Source of the DNA: Bacillota bacterium
GTDB lineage: Bacteria; Bacillota; Clostridia; Peptostreptococcales; Anaerovoracaceae
Reading direction: 5' to 3'
DNA length: 49,352 nucleotides
Assembly: GCA_017394515.1 (NCBI GenBank)
Contig: JAFPXY010000064.1
Coordinates: forward strand, 1 to 49,352
The position numbers and the translations under genes are program-made. Positions 9,152 to 18,017 of the stretch are shown here, piece by piece. The notes beneath the pieces are model-generated. The model was not told where the DNA came from. It saw nothing but the letters and a program-made list of their open reading frames with translations, and made no database searches. Position 1 is the first letter of the stretch; each line of letters begins with the position of its first letter.

Positions 9152-9198
9152 CCACTATTTATTTCACGATTACTGAATATAATACCATATTTTGTGGT
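9152..9198 (-). promoter_or_regulatory. Tandem NrdR-box-like sites upstream of nrdR
   Basis: ATACCATATTTTGTGG (9182-9197) agrees with the published NrdR-box pattern acaCwAtATaTwGtGt at about 12 of 16 positions. A weaker copy, ACCACTATTTATTTCAC, begins at 9151-9152. The aligned C positions are 30 bases apart, close to three helical turns, the usual spacing of paired boxes. Candidate by pattern only. Confidence 0.45.
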
Positions 9199-9216
9199 TT
9201 AAGTCCATATTTATAA

Positions 9217-9252
9217 CAAAAAAAATTCAGCGCCGGCCCTAAGACCGGCGCC
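9217..9252 (-). terminator. Rho-independent terminator after the FKBP-type lipoprotein gene
   Basis: GC-rich stem GGCGCCGG/CCGGCGCT around a short loop, followed on the minus strand by TGAATTTTTTTTG. It ends the transcript of the gene stopping at 9295. Confidence 0.85.
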
Positions 9253-9261
9253 TAATTTTCA

Positions 9262-9285
9262 TTCTGGATCAACTTCTGGATCAAC
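9262..9285. repeat. 12-bp perfect tandem duplication
   Basis: TTCTGGATCAAC occurs twice back to back (9262-9273, 9274-9285) between the stop codon of the FKBP-type gene and its terminator. Probably a simple duplication in a 3' untranslated region; no function seen. Confidence 0.8.
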
Positions 9286-9294
9286 TGATCATGC

Positions 9295-10419
9295 TTATTC
9301 TTCAGTTCCAGTGATCTTGTTGAGGAGTCTGCTTACAAGGAGATTGAGCTTAACGTCATAAGCTGAAAGGTAATCATCAAAGCTTGTATTGTACTGAGTC
9401 TGGAATTCCTCTTCGTTGGCAACGTTGAATGCGGCGAAGATGTTCTGGATCTCTTCGTTGTATTCTTCGTCTGTAAGGCTAACACCTTCCTGCTTGCATA
9501 AAGCGAGAACCTTCATGTTAACGCCTACAAGTGTCTCACGAACGTAGGTGTCGAGCTGTGTATTGAAGTTGTCTTCGCTCTCGAAGTTGTTCTTGATGAA
9601 GTCTTCCCATTCCATCTGGCTGGATTCAGCATAGCTCTTATACTGCTCGATGAGTCTTGCCTTGGTTGCTTCGACTTCTTCCTCAGGATACTTCAGAACT
9701 TCGCAGTCATTAAGGATAGACTGATAGAGAGCCTGCTTAGCATTGTACTCAGCCTGATTGTCAGCGTTTTCCTGAAGAGTCTTCTTAATGTATTCTTTGT
9801 AATCCTTCTCATTGGTTGCTGCATTCTGGCTGTCGTTCTTGATGAATTCTTCGTTGAGTTCAGCAGCCTGTGATTCTACCTTAGCCTTTACGGTAACCTC
9901 AAAGGTAACGCCCTTTCCTGCGAGATCGGGGTTGTTGTTGTAAGGATCGGGGAACTTAAGGTCGAGGGTGACGGTGTCACCTATCTTAGCTCCATAGAGT
10001 CCTTCTTCGAAGCCATCGATAAATCCTGCCTCACCGAGAACGATATCCATGCTGTCGGTATTCATTCCATCGTTGGTGGTTCCGTCTTCAAGGGTTCCCT
10101 TGAAAGCGATCCTTGCCTTGTCACCCTTTTCAACGGTTCCTTCAGTTACTTCGACTTCTGTGGCAGCTTTATCTAATCTGTCCTGGATCTCCTTCTCCAC
10201 GTCTTCGTCGGTGATCTCAGTGGTTTCAACCTTGTATTCGTACTTGCTGAGATCCTCAGGAACGGTGACGTATTCGGAAAGGTCCATATCATCGTAAGGA
10301 GCCATATCAAAGGTATATGTCTTCGTTCCGGTTTCCTCTGAACTTGATGAACCGCCGCAAGCTGTCAGGGTTCCCACTGCCAGAACTGCAATGAGCAGTA
10401 CTACTAATAATTTCTTCAT
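9295..10419 (-). CDS. Lipoprotein with FKBP-type/trigger-factor-like peptidyl-prolyl isomerase domain
   Basis: 374 residues. A lipoprotein signal peptide ends in the lipobox LTAC, with C21 as the acylated cysteine, followed by a Gly/Ser linker. An FKBP-like domain (about 100-190) includes EKGDKARIAFKGTLEDGT, the GFIDGFEEGLYGAKIGD loop and a closing VTFEVTVKAK strand. A long helical C-terminal region (about 195-374) resembles the trigger factor C-terminal arms. It probably acts outside the membrane as a folding factor for secreted proteins. A strong terminator follows. Trigger-factor-like lipoproteins occur in clostridia, but this one has no assigned client. Confidence 0.85.
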   Translation of the reverse strand: MKKLLVVLLIAVLAVGTLTACGGSSSSEETGTKTYTFDMAPYDDMDLSEYVTVPEDLSKYEYKVETTEITDEDVEKEIQDRLDKAATEVEVTEGTVEKGDKARIAFKGTLEDGTTNDGMNTDSMDIVLGEAGFIDGFEEGLYGAKIGDTVTLDLKFPDPYNNNPDLAGKGVTFEVTVKAKVESQAAELNEEFIKNDSQNAATNEKDYKEYIKKTLQENADNQAEYNAKQALYQSILNDCEVLKYPEEEVEATKARLIEQYKSYAESSQMEWEDFIKNNFESEDNFNTQLDTYVRETLVGVNMKVLALCKQEGVSLTDEEYNEEIQNIFAAFNVANEEEFQTQYNTSFDDYLSAYDVKLNLLVSRLLNKITGTEE

Positions 10420-10465
10420 TTCTACGTTTATCCTTTCTTGGTCAGGTCATGAGCCAGACTCAAAA

Positions 10466-11482
10466 CTAGTTATTTCTGACGGTATCCACCTTAATGTCTC
10501 CGTCTATGATCTGTTCTTTGATCTTAACGATCTCTTCCTTAAGATTGTCGGCCAAAAGCTGCTTGGAGTTCTTATCCCCGTAGACCAGATCCACATAGCC
10601 CTTTGCCATGTTTCCAAGAACCACTCTGCCACCCTCAAAAGTGCCTTCATGAGCGTACTGGAAGACCAACTTCCTTATGGACTTGCCGATATCCTTCTTT
10701 ACAGAGCAAAGAATGGAATCATCATACTCAGGGAATTCGATCTTGTGATCCATATCTACGCCGATGGCATAGTGACCGCTTTCCTGAGCAGCCTTATACA
10801 CTCCGGTTCCGGTTAATCCGGCGATCTGGAAGACTACGTCAGCCCCCTGGTCATAGAGACCCTTGGCCAACTGCTCTCCCAACTCAGGATTGTCATAGTC
10901 TCCTCCGGCGAAGACCGTCAGCACATCAGTCTTGCGGTTACAATCGTGAGCTCCCTGGGTAAAACCTGCTATGAAGTCATTGGTAGCAGTGTCTTCATTG
11001 CCTCCCACGGCTCCGATGATGCCGCTCTCTGAAACTGCTGCCGCCACATATCCTGCCAGATAGGAAGCCTCGTTCTGAGCGTACATGATGTTGATGAGGT
11101 TCGGATATTCATCCGGCTCATCCACAGCGTTATCGGCCCAAATGAACTTCACGTTGGGGTTGTTATCGGCAACTTCCGTTATCTCCCAAAACTCCCAGCC
11201 AACGCAGACCACCACATCTGAATCCAGTGCGGCTTGCATCATATTCTTTTTATGATCCACGTCCTTGCATTCGATATATTTGACGTTCATTCCGTCTTCT
11301 TTCAACATCTCTCCGCCTGCATAGGCCGAGTCGTTGATGGACTTATCGCCAAAAGCGGATGGAACGAGGATAGTCACATTCAGGGAAACGGTGCCGTCGT
11401 CTTCGGACATCTTAAATCCCACATAAGCGAATATTCCTATGATCAAAGCAAGGATCAAAAGCAAAGATATACTTCTCTTCAT
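10466..11482 (-). CDS. BMP-family (PnrA-like) nucleoside-type substrate-binding protein
   Basis: 338 residues. One N-terminal hydrophobic segment (about 5-23) without a lipobox cysteine, then a periplasmic-binding fold of the BMP/PnrA type: a first strand LNVTILVPSAFGDKSINDSAY, then GGNEDTATNDFIAGFTQGA and GADVVFQIAGLTGTGVYKAA. Most relatives bind purine nucleosides for an ABC importer; no permease or ATPase gene is adjacent. The upstream neighbours deoB and pdp degrade nucleosides, so nucleoside capture is plausible. Membrane anchoring by an uncleaved helix instead of a lipid is slightly unusual. GGAGGGG precedes the ATG and it has its own promoter (11535-11563). Stop is TAG. Confidence 0.85.
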   Translation of the reverse strand: MKRSISLLLILALIIGIFAYVGFKMSEDDGTVSLNVTILVPSAFGDKSINDSAYAGGEMLKEDGMNVKYIECKDVDHKKNMMQAALDSDVVVCVGWEFWEITEVADNNPNVKFIWADNAVDEPDEYPNLINIMYAQNEASYLAGYVAAAVSESGIIGAVGGNEDTATNDFIAGFTQGAHDCNRKTDVLTVFAGGDYDNPELGEQLAKGLYDQGADVVFQIAGLTGTGVYKAAQESGHYAIGVDMDHKIEFPEYDDSILCSVKKDIGKSIRKLVFQYAHEGTFEGGRVVLGNMAKGYVDLVYGDKNSKQLLADNLKEEIVKIKEQIIDGDIKVDTVRNN

Positions 11483-11534
11483 TATCCCCTCCGGACCCTG
11501 TGATCAGTATAATCGTCACATGGTCAACATTAGA

Positions 11535-11563
11535 ATTATACCACACAAGAATCCTTCCTTCAA
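11535..11563 (-). promoter_or_regulatory. Promoter of the BMP-family gene
   Basis: On the minus strand TTGAAG (11563-11558), a 17-bp spacer and a perfect TATAAT (11540-11535). It lies in the 85-base gap behind the GGGtGRT gene, partly against its stop codon. Confidence 0.6.
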
Positions 11564-11567
11564 GGAA

Positions 11568-12569
11568 TTATTTAAAAGCTTCTTCAATTGCTACAGCGCA
11601 AGCTACGGTAGCGCCAACCATGGGGTTGTTGCCCATTCCTACGTAACCCATCATTGCCACGTGAGCGGGTACGGAGGATGAACCTGCGAACTGTGCGTCG
11701 GAATGCATTCTTCCCATGGTGTCGGTCATGCCGTAGGAAGCAGGACCCGCAGCCATGTTATCCGGGTGAAGGGTACGTCCTGTGCCGCCGCCTGATGCAA
11801 CGGAGAAGTACTTCTTACCCTGCTCTACGCATTCCTTCTTGTATGTTCCTGCTACAGGATGCTGAAATCTGGTAGGATTGGTGGAGTTTCCTGTGATGGA
11901 AACGTCTACCTTTTCGGAGTGCATGATAGCAACGCCTTCTCTTACATCATCAGCACCATAGCATCTTACTGCAGCTCTTTCTCCCTTGGAGTAAGGTGTC
12001 TCGTTTACAACTTTGAGCTCGCCTGTGTAATAGTCGAACTGTGTCTTAACATAGGTGAAACCGTTGATTCTGGAAATGATCTGAGCAGCATCCTTTCCAA
12101 GACCGTTGAGGATTACTCTTAAAGGTTTCTGTCTTACCTTGTTGGCAGACTTAGCGATACCGATAGCTCCTTCAGCTGCCGCAAAAGACTCGTGTCCGGC
12201 AAGGAAGCAGAAACAATCAGTGTCTTCTCTTAAGAGCATAGCAGCCAGATTTCCATGGCCTAAGCCGACCTTTCTGTCTTCGGCAACGGAACCGGGAAGG
12301 CAGAATGCCTGGAGACCGATACCGATGGCTTCAGCTGCGTCAGCAGCCTTGGTAGCGCCCTTCTTGATGGCGATGGCAGTACCTGCTACATATGCCCAGC
12401 ATACGTCCTCAAAGCAGATGGGCTGGATGCTCTTGGCAGTCTGATAAGGGTCGAGTCCCTTAGCTTTGCAGATCTCATAAGCCTCGTCCAGGTTGGCGAT
12501 GCCGTTGGCATTAAGTGCCGCGTTAATCTTATCTATTTTGCGATCATAGTTTTCAAACATAATAGCCAT
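11568..12569 (-). CDS. GGGtGRT-family protein of unknown function
   Basis: 333 residues. Carries the name-giving motif GGGTGRT at 260-266 (SVASGGGTGRTLHPDN). There is no signal peptide or membrane helix. Cys residues (for example C118, C121, C203, C247) are scattered rather than in an obvious cluster motif. As I remember, the family occurs in anaerobes beside a NifU-like protein, as here: it starts 12 bases after the NifU-like stop, with AAGGAGGTG before the ATG. The pairing suggests work on Fe-S or sulfur chemistry; the reaction is unknown. Confidence 0.85.
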   Translation of the reverse strand: MAIMFENYDRKIDKINAALNANGIANLDEAYEICKAKGLDPYQTAKSIQPICFEDVCWAYVAGTAIAIKKGATKAADAAEAIGIGLQAFCLPGSVAEDRKVGLGHGNLAAMLLREDTDCFCFLAGHESFAAAEGAIGIAKSANKVRQKPLRVILNGLGKDAAQIISRINGFTYVKTQFDYYTGELKVVNETPYSKGERAAVRCYGADDVREGVAIMHSEKVDVSITGNSTNPTRFQHPVAGTYKKECVEQGKKYFSVASGGGTGRTLHPDNMAAGPASYGMTDTMGRMHSDAQFAGSSSVPAHVAMMGYVGMGNNPMVGATVACAVAIEEAFK

Positions 12570-12580
12570 AGCGCACCTCC

Positions 12581-13276
12581 TTATTCCTCACGAGGATCGA
12601 TCTTTTTGACCGCCTCGTCAAATCTGCCGTACTTGCCGCAGGCCTTTTCGATGGCCTCAGCCTTTTCGACTCCGTCCTTCTTAAGGGCATCCATGAGTTT
12701 GCCTAAATTTACGTATTCATATCCGATGATATTTCCCTCTTCATCAAGGCCTACTCTTGTGATGTAGCCTTCTGCCAGTTCAAGATATCTGGGGCCCTTC
12801 TCCTTGGTGGAGAAGATGGTACCGATCTGTGAACGAAGGCCCTTGCCCAGGTCTTCAAGGCTGGCGCCTACTGCCAGGCCGCCTTCTGAGAAGGCTGACT
12901 GAGTCCTGCCGTAAACGATCTGAAGGAAGAGTTCTCTCATGGCTGTGTTGATAGCATCGCATACCAGGTCGGTATTGAGTGCTTCCAGGAGAGTCTTTCC
13001 GATGAGGATCTCGCCTGCCATGGCAGCGGAATGGGTCATTCCGGAGCAGCCGATGGTCTCGATAAGAGCCTCTTCGATGATTCCTTCCTTAACATTCAGG
13101 GTAAGCTTGCAACCGCCCTGCTGAGGTGCACACCAACCGATACCATGGGTGAATCCTGAGATATCGGAGATTTGCTTAGCCTGTACCCACTGGCCCTCTT
13201 CAGGGATCGGTGCGGGTCCGTGATATGCGCCTTTATTTACAGGGCACATGTTCTGTACTTCTTTTGTGTAGATCAT
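12581..13276 (-). CDS. NifU/IscU-like iron-sulfur cluster scaffold protein
   Basis: 231 residues from the second ATG (13274-13276), chosen because GGAGG sits 5 bases before it; the first ATG at 13288 overlaps that ribosome binding site. The protein has an IscU-like core with conserved cysteines: NMCPVNKG near the N-terminus, GWCAPQQGGC, then IETIGCSGMTHSAAMAGEIL and a later LVCDAINTAM. The C-terminal extension (about 140-231) is beyond a minimal IscU. It is followed at once by the GGGtGRT gene, its usual partner, and preceded by pdp at 18 bases. It may build or carry a cluster for that partner; the function of the pair is not established. Confidence 0.87.
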   Translation of the reverse strand: MIYTKEVQNMCPVNKGAYHGPAPIPEEGQWVQAKQISDISGFTHGIGWCAPQQGGCKLTLNVKEGIIEEALIETIGCSGMTHSAAMAGEILIGKTLLEALNTDLVCDAINTAMRELFLQIVYGRTQSAFSEGGLAVGASLEDLGKGLRSQIGTIFSTKEKGPRYLELAEGYITRVGLDEEGNIIGYEYVNLGKLMDALKKDGVEKAEAIEKACGKYGRFDEAVKKIDPREE

Positions 13277-13294
13277 AATATCCTCCATAGATTA

Positions 13295-14608
13295 TTATAA
13301 ACCGATTATTTCTTTGATGAGTTCAGGTCTTGTGACCTCCTCATCTGATATCTCGAAGGCTGATTTAGCCTCTTCAAGTCCATCTTTGACCTTTCTCAGG
13401 TCGTTTCCGTAGAAGGTGGCCAGCACTTCGTCTTCGACCACTTTGTCTCCTACCTTCTTGTTGAGAACGATGCCTGCTGAAAGGTCGATCTCGTCCTCCT
13501 TGGTCTCACGGCCAGCTCCCGTCTTCTGTGATGCCAGACCGATCTGTCTTGCCTTGATGGTCTTCACATAGCCGCTTCTGTCAGCCTTGAGTTCCAGGCT
13601 GAACTTAGGCTGAGGGAACATGGAATAGTCATAGACTATGTCTCCGTTTCCTCCCTGGGCTTCTATGAATCTCCTGATCTGGGTAAGGCCCATGCCGCCT
13701 TCTAAGGCTTGTGATGCCATTTCGTAGCCCTGTTCAGGACTTACGGCTCTGCCGCCCAGATATACCATGATACCTGCCAGCTTCTTACTGAGCTCGGTGA
13801 TATCCTCGGGGCCTCTGCCCTTTAAGGTATCGATGGCTTCCTGAACTTCCAGAGCGTTTCCTACGGCCTTTCCCAAAGGCTGGTTCATGTCGGTTATGCA
13901 GGCTACGGTACGTCTTCCTGCATCGTAGCCGATATCTACCATGAGGTCTGCCAAGGTGATGGCGTCATCCAGGTTCTCCATGAAGGCACCGTCGCCGCAC
14001 TTTACGTCCAGGACGATGGCGTCGGAGCCGGCGGCTAGTTTTTTGCTCATGATGGATGAGGCGATGAGGCCGAAGTTGTCCACGGTGGAGGTCACGTCTC
14101 TTAAAGCGTAGAGTTTCTTATCAGCTGGTGTGATGTGGCCGCTCTGGCCCATGACAGCCATGCCAATATCGTTTACCTGGTTGAGGAACTCATCGGGCTC
14201 AAGGACGGTCCTGAAGCCGGGGATGGATTCCATCTTGTCCACGGTACCGCCGGTGAAGCCCAGGCCGCGGCCGGACATCTTGGCGATGGGTACGCCGCAG
14301 GCGGATGCCAGGGGTGCCACCACCAAAGTGGTCTTGTCGCCTACTCCTCCGGTGGAGTGCTTGTCGACCTTGATGCCCTTGATGGAGCTCAGGTCCACGG
14401 TATCGCCTGAATATCTCATGGCGGCTGTCAGGGTGTAGGTCTCTTCCCTGGAGAGGCCTCTGAAAAAGATGGCCATGAGAAGGGCTGATACCTGGTAGTC
14501 AGGGATCTCACCCTTGACGTATCCGTCGATCCACCACTTGATCTCTTCCGGGGAGAGCTCGCCGCCCTCGCGTTTTTTGTAGATTATATCGTTCATGTTG
14601 AAATTCAT
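13295..14608 (-). CDS. pdp: Pyrimidine-nucleoside phosphorylase
   Basis: 437 residues. Splits uridine, thymidine and deoxyuridine with phosphate to give free base and (deoxy)ribose 1-phosphate. Family signature KMSGRGLGFTGGTVDKMESIPGF (about 113-135), KHSTGGVGDKTTLVV (about 83-97) for phosphate binding, and a C-terminal barrel domain. Length fits Pdp/DeoA (about 430-440); in a Firmicute the broader Pdp is more likely than DeoA. It overlaps the deoB stop by 4 bases, so the sugar phosphate it releases passes to the DeoB step. GAGGAGAT lies before the start. Confidence 0.95.
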   Translation of the reverse strand: MNFNMNDIIYKKREGGELSPEEIKWWIDGYVKGEIPDYQVSALLMAIFFRGLSREETYTLTAAMRYSGDTVDLSSIKGIKVDKHSTGGVGDKTTLVVAPLASACGVPIAKMSGRGLGFTGGTVDKMESIPGFRTVLEPDEFLNQVNDIGMAVMGQSGHITPADKKLYALRDVTSTVDNFGLIASSIMSKKLAAGSDAIVLDVKCGDGAFMENLDDAITLADLMVDIGYDAGRRTVACITDMNQPLGKAVGNALEVQEAIDTLKGRGPEDITELSKKLAGIMVYLGGRAVSPEQGYEMASQALEGGMGLTQIRRFIEAQGGNGDIVYDYSMFPQPKFSLELKADRSGYVKTIKARQIGLASQKTGAGRETKEDEIDLSAGIVLNKKVGDKVVEDEVLATFYGNDLRKVKDGLEEAKSAFEISDEEVTRPELIKEIIGL

Positions 14609-15777
14609 TTCAATATCTCCTCTTTAAACGATGTTCCGAAGCCTGTGCCTTCTACTCCTAAGAGGTCGCAGACTGTAGCTCCCAGATCAGCAAAGCTTCC
14701 TCTGGTTCCCAGATTAACTCCCTGTTTGAGTTTTTTGCCGTAGCATACGATGGGCACATACTCTCTGGTGTGATCCGTTCCGGGAGCTGTAGGATCGTTT
14801 CCGTGATCGGCTGTGATGAAAAGAACATCGTCATCAGCCATGTGCTCCAGAATCTCGGGTACGCGTGCATCGAACTTTTCTATATTCTCGCCATAGCCCT
14901 TAGGGTCACGTCTATGACCAAACTTGGCGTCGAAATCTACAAGATTTGTGAAGATGAAGCCTTCGAAGTCCTTATCGAGAGCGTCCAGAGTGTTGTCCAC
15001 GCCATTCATATCATCCTTGTTATGTACTGACTCGGTGACGCCTGCTCCGTTAAAGATATCGCTGATCTTACCTACGGCGTAGACGGTCTTACCAGCTTCC
15101 TTGATCTTATCCAGGATGGTGGGTCCGAAAGGTGTCACGGAATAGTCGTGGCGGTCGGAAGTTCTCTCACGCTTACCCTCAGCGTTGATGATGTAAGGAC
15201 GAGCGATCACTCTGCCGCAGGCAAATTCGCCTACCAGCATCTCTCTGGCCACTTCGCAATAGTGATAAAGGGTATCCAGTCCGAAAAGTCCTACGTTCAC
15301 AGCGATCTGGAATACGGAATCAGCGGAGGTGTAAACGATGGGCTTACCGGTCTTCTCGTGCTCCTCTCCCAGATCTTCGATGATCTGTGTTCCGGAGGCA
15401 GGATAGTTACCCAGGCACTCTATACCGATGGCCTTCTCATAGGCATCCATGAATTCCCTGGGGAATCCTTCAGGATAGGTCTTGAAGGGCACGTCGGTCT
15501 TAAGACCTGCGATCTCCCAGTGACCGGTGGTGGTGTCCTTTCCCTTGGAGGCCTCTGCCATGCGTCCGAAGCAGCCTATAGGCTCTTCGATGGCCAGGTC
15601 TCCATTAAGAACTCCGTCTATGTTTCCCCAGCCAAGATTCAACATGTTGGGAATATGGATCCCACCGTTGGATTTCCAAATATGGCCGAAGGTATCTGCT
15701 CCCTTGTCTCCATAATCAGCGGCATCAGGCATAGCGCCTACGCCCAGACTGTCAGTGACTACGATCAATACTTTCAT
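14605..15777 (-). CDS. deoB: Phosphopentomutase
   Basis: 390 residues. Interconverts (deoxy)ribose 1-phosphate and 5-phosphate. Alkaline-phosphatase-fold metal motifs are visible: VVTDSLGVGAMPDA at the N-terminus, KDTTTGHWE with the phosphorylated Thr (about 80-88), and the C-terminal FITADHGNDPTAPGTDHTRE. Length is typical. Coupled by a 4-base overlap to pdp, giving a nucleoside salvage pair. The phosphoesterase and rmuC genes lie upstream on the same strand with gaps of 10 and 3 bases. Confidence 0.97.
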   Translation of the reverse strand: MKVLIVVTDSLGVGAMPDAADYGDKGADTFGHIWKSNGGIHIPNMLNLGWGNIDGVLNGDLAIEEPIGCFGRMAEASKGKDTTTGHWEIAGLKTDVPFKTYPEGFPREFMDAYEKAIGIECLGNYPASGTQIIEDLGEEHEKTGKPIVYTSADSVFQIAVNVGLFGLDTLYHYCEVAREMLVGEFACGRVIARPYIINAEGKRERTSDRHDYSVTPFGPTILDKIKEAGKTVYAVGKISDIFNGAGVTESVHNKDDMNGVDNTLDALDKDFEGFIFTNLVDFDAKFGHRRDPKGYGENIEKFDARVPEILEHMADDDVLFITADHGNDPTAPGTDHTREYVPIVCYGKKLKQGVNLGTRGSFADLGATVCDLLGVEGTGFGTSFKEEILK

Positions 15778-15787
15778 TTTGTACCTC

Positions 15788-16543
15788 CTATCTGATTCTC
15801 AAAGGTCTGGCGTCCAAAAAATCCAGACTCACAAGTTTATATTCAACGCCATTCAGTACACCCTTGAGACCTCTCTTGAACTTCTCCTTGCCGTGAAGGT
15901 GTCCATAGACTACGGTCTTGACTCCGAACTCCTCCATGAGTTCCGTAAAGCCTGAGACCTGATGTTTATCATTTGTGGGAGGGTAATGCAGCACGCCGAT
16001 GATCTCCTTGGCGCCGCTCTTTCTGCCCTCTTCCAGGGATGCCCTGAGTCTCAAAAGCTCCCTCTTATATATCTTAAGATCATGTTCATCGAAGCCCTCG
16101 GTTCCCGGGCAGATCCAGCCCCTGGTACCGCAGATGGCTAAGTCTCCTAAGATGTAAGCTCCATTATGAATGAAGTTCATTCTCGGATTGCTTATGATCT
16201 TCTTTACCATGTGGCCGTTTCCGTTATCCACTTCGATCTCTTCTCCATAGAGAAGATCCAGGACTCTGTGGGATGTCCACCAGAGATCGTGATTGCCCTT
16301 GAAAAATATTTTCGTTCCGGGCAAGTCTCTCAACCAGTCCAAATCGTACTTGGCTTCGCTTATGTCCAGTCCCCAGGACAGATCTCCTGCGACTATTACA
16401 TGGTCTTCTTCTTTGACCTCTTCGATCCAGTTGTTATATAGTTTTTGCCAATGGTTCACCCACTCTTCTCCGAAGACGTCCATGGGCTTGTCGATGCCCG
16501 GCGCAAAACTCAGGTGGGTATCACCTATCGCAAATAATGCCAT
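15788..16543 (-). CDS. Calcineurin-like metallophosphoesterase
   Basis: 251 residues. Metal-binding motifs of the family: GDTH (7-10), AGDLSWG (about 52-58), KGNHDLWW (about 82-89), and later GVLHYPP and YGHLHG. The substrate cannot be told from sequence. It stands 3 bases after rmuC and 10 before deoB. Stop is TAG. Confidence 0.92.
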   Translation of the reverse strand: MALFAIGDTHLSFAPGIDKPMDVFGEEWVNHWQKLYNNWIEEVKEEDHVIVAGDLSWGLDISEAKYDLDWLRDLPGTKIFFKGNHDLWWTSHRVLDLLYGEEIEVDNGNGHMVKKIISNPRMNFIHNGAYILGDLAICGTRGWICPGTEGFDEHDLKIYKRELLRLRASLEEGRKSGAKEIIGVLHYPPTNDKHQVSGFTELMEEFGVKTVVYGHLHGKEKFKRGLKGVLNGVEYKLVSLDFLDARPLRIR

Positions 16544-16546
16544 TTA

Positions 16547-17800
16547 TTAATCCTCGTCTTTTAAATATAGTGCCTCTGCCATGTTAAGGATCTCATCGCT
16601 CTCATCCATGTCCAAAGCTTCCACGGACCTTAATTTCCTCTGGATGGCTCTGGTTCTGGTGCCCACCAGCTTATCCAGTTCCTCGTCGGCCTGTCTCAGG
16701 CGGCTTCTGGTCTGCTGAAGCACCCTGGAGAAGGTATCGAACTCGGTCTTTACCGCTCCCAGCACTTCCCAGACTTCGCTGGAATGTTTCTGAATGGCCA
16801 GAGTACGGAATCCCATCTGAAGGCTGTTAAGGAGAGCTGCCATGGTAGTAGGTCCTGCGATGTTCACCTTGTAATCCCTCTGAAGGACTTCAAGCATGCC
16901 GTGGTTCACCACTTCTGAGTACAGCCCCTCGAAGGGCAGGAAAAGAATGGCAAAGTCCGTGGTATAAGGCGGTGCCACATATTTCTCGTGAATGTCTCTT
17001 GCTTCCTGTTTGAGAGTGATCTCCAGCACCTTCCAGGTCTTCTCAACCAGGTCCTTGCTTCCGCTCTCATAGGCATCCCTTAGCTGAGCATAACGTTCCC
17101 CGGGGAACTTGGAATCTATGGGAAGGTACACAGGCTTCTCGCCCTCTCCCGGAAGTTTCACGGCGAATTCCACCCTGTCCCTGGAACCGGGCACGGTGGC
17201 TACGTCTTCCACGTACTGCTCTGGACTCAGGATCTGCTCCAGGATGGCCCTTAACTGGACTTCTCCAAGGATACCTCTGGTCTTCACGTTGGAAAGCACT
17301 TTCTTAAGGTCGCCTACGCCCTGAGCCAGGGTCTGCATTTCTCCAAGACCCTTATACACCTGCTCCAGTCTGTCATTGACGGTCATGAAGGAGTTGGAGA
17401 GCCTGTCGTCGAGAGTTTTTTGCAATTTCTCATCTACGGTCTCGCGCATCTTCTCAAGCTGCCGGTTATTGTCCTCCGTCAGATCTCCGATCCGCTTCTC
17501 CATGGTCTGCCTGATGTTCTCCAGTTTCTGCTCGTTCTCGACGGCCATGGCGGATATCCTGGTGTTCATGTCCATGAGTCTGGAATCCACCCTGGAACCG
17601 TTCTCCTGAAGTCTGGCATCGATGAGTTCGTTGGAAGCCTTGCCCATGTTAAGGTAGGCCTTAGCCATGGCGTTTACTTCCCTGTTCAGGCCACGGTTTG
17701 AAAAGATCAGGATCAGTATCAGAAGAAGGCATACTCCTATGAGACACATGAGGAGCACTATCATCGTATTCGTATCTAAATTTGCGAAAGTTTCGTTCAT
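16547..17800 (-). CDS. rmuC: DNA recombination protein RmuC family
   Basis: 417 residues. One N-terminal transmembrane helix (about 12-34), a coiled-coil region (about 40-150) and the RmuC nuclease-like domain (about 160-400) with LGEVQLRAILEQIL, YLPIDSKFPGERY and FLPFEGLYSEVV. RmuC limits inversion at short inverted repeats in E. coli, and its domain belongs to the PD-(D/E)XK class; the precise activity is little known. A TATAAT lies only 3 bases before the ATG, too close for a leader, so the transcription start is uncertain. Confidence 0.93.
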   Translation of the reverse strand: MNETFANLDTNTMIVLLMCLIGVCLLLILILIFSNRGLNREVNAMAKAYLNMGKASNELIDARLQENGSRVDSRLMDMNTRISAMAVENEQKLENIRQTMEKRIGDLTEDNNRQLEKMRETVDEKLQKTLDDRLSNSFMTVNDRLEQVYKGLGEMQTLAQGVGDLKKVLSNVKTRGILGEVQLRAILEQILSPEQYVEDVATVPGSRDRVEFAVKLPGEGEKPVYLPIDSKFPGERYAQLRDAYESGSKDLVEKTWKVLEITLKQEARDIHEKYVAPPYTTDFAILFLPFEGLYSEVVNHGMLEVLQRDYKVNIAGPTTMAALLNSLQMGFRTLAIQKHSSEVWEVLGAVKTEFDTFSRVLQQTRSRLRQADEELDKLVGTRTRAIQRKLRSVEALDMDESDEILNMAEALYLKDED

Positions 17801-17924
17801 TATTCCATTATACCCTTTTTTGTGTAGTATTCATGTTGAATAGTTGTAGTATCGCCTTTTTTCACAAATACATCATACCACTTTACAGCACCGAAATCAA
17901 CCTGAAGCAAGTTTAACTTTACCC

Positions 17925-17953
17925 TTGTATATCCGAGGATTTTTTGGTAAAAT
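17925..17953 (+). promoter_or_regulatory. Promoter candidate for ilvB-ilvN
   Basis: TTGTAT (17925-17930), 17 bp, TAAAAT (17948-17953), followed by an untranslated leader of about 57 bases to the ilvB ATG. The whole gap 17801-18017 has no T-box specifier structure or attenuator that I can recognise. One GCAAAAAACT motif lies at 17967-17976. Confidence 0.5.
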
Positions 17954-18017
17954 ATATTAAATATACGCAAAAAACTGTGTCTTTATCACAAAACATCAGA
18001 AAGAAGGTACTTATACT

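Noticed and set aside
17801-18017. T-box or BCAA attenuator before ilvB
   Set aside because: The gap is only 217 bases and I see neither a T-box sequence with specifier loop nor a leader peptide with Leu/Val/Ile codons.
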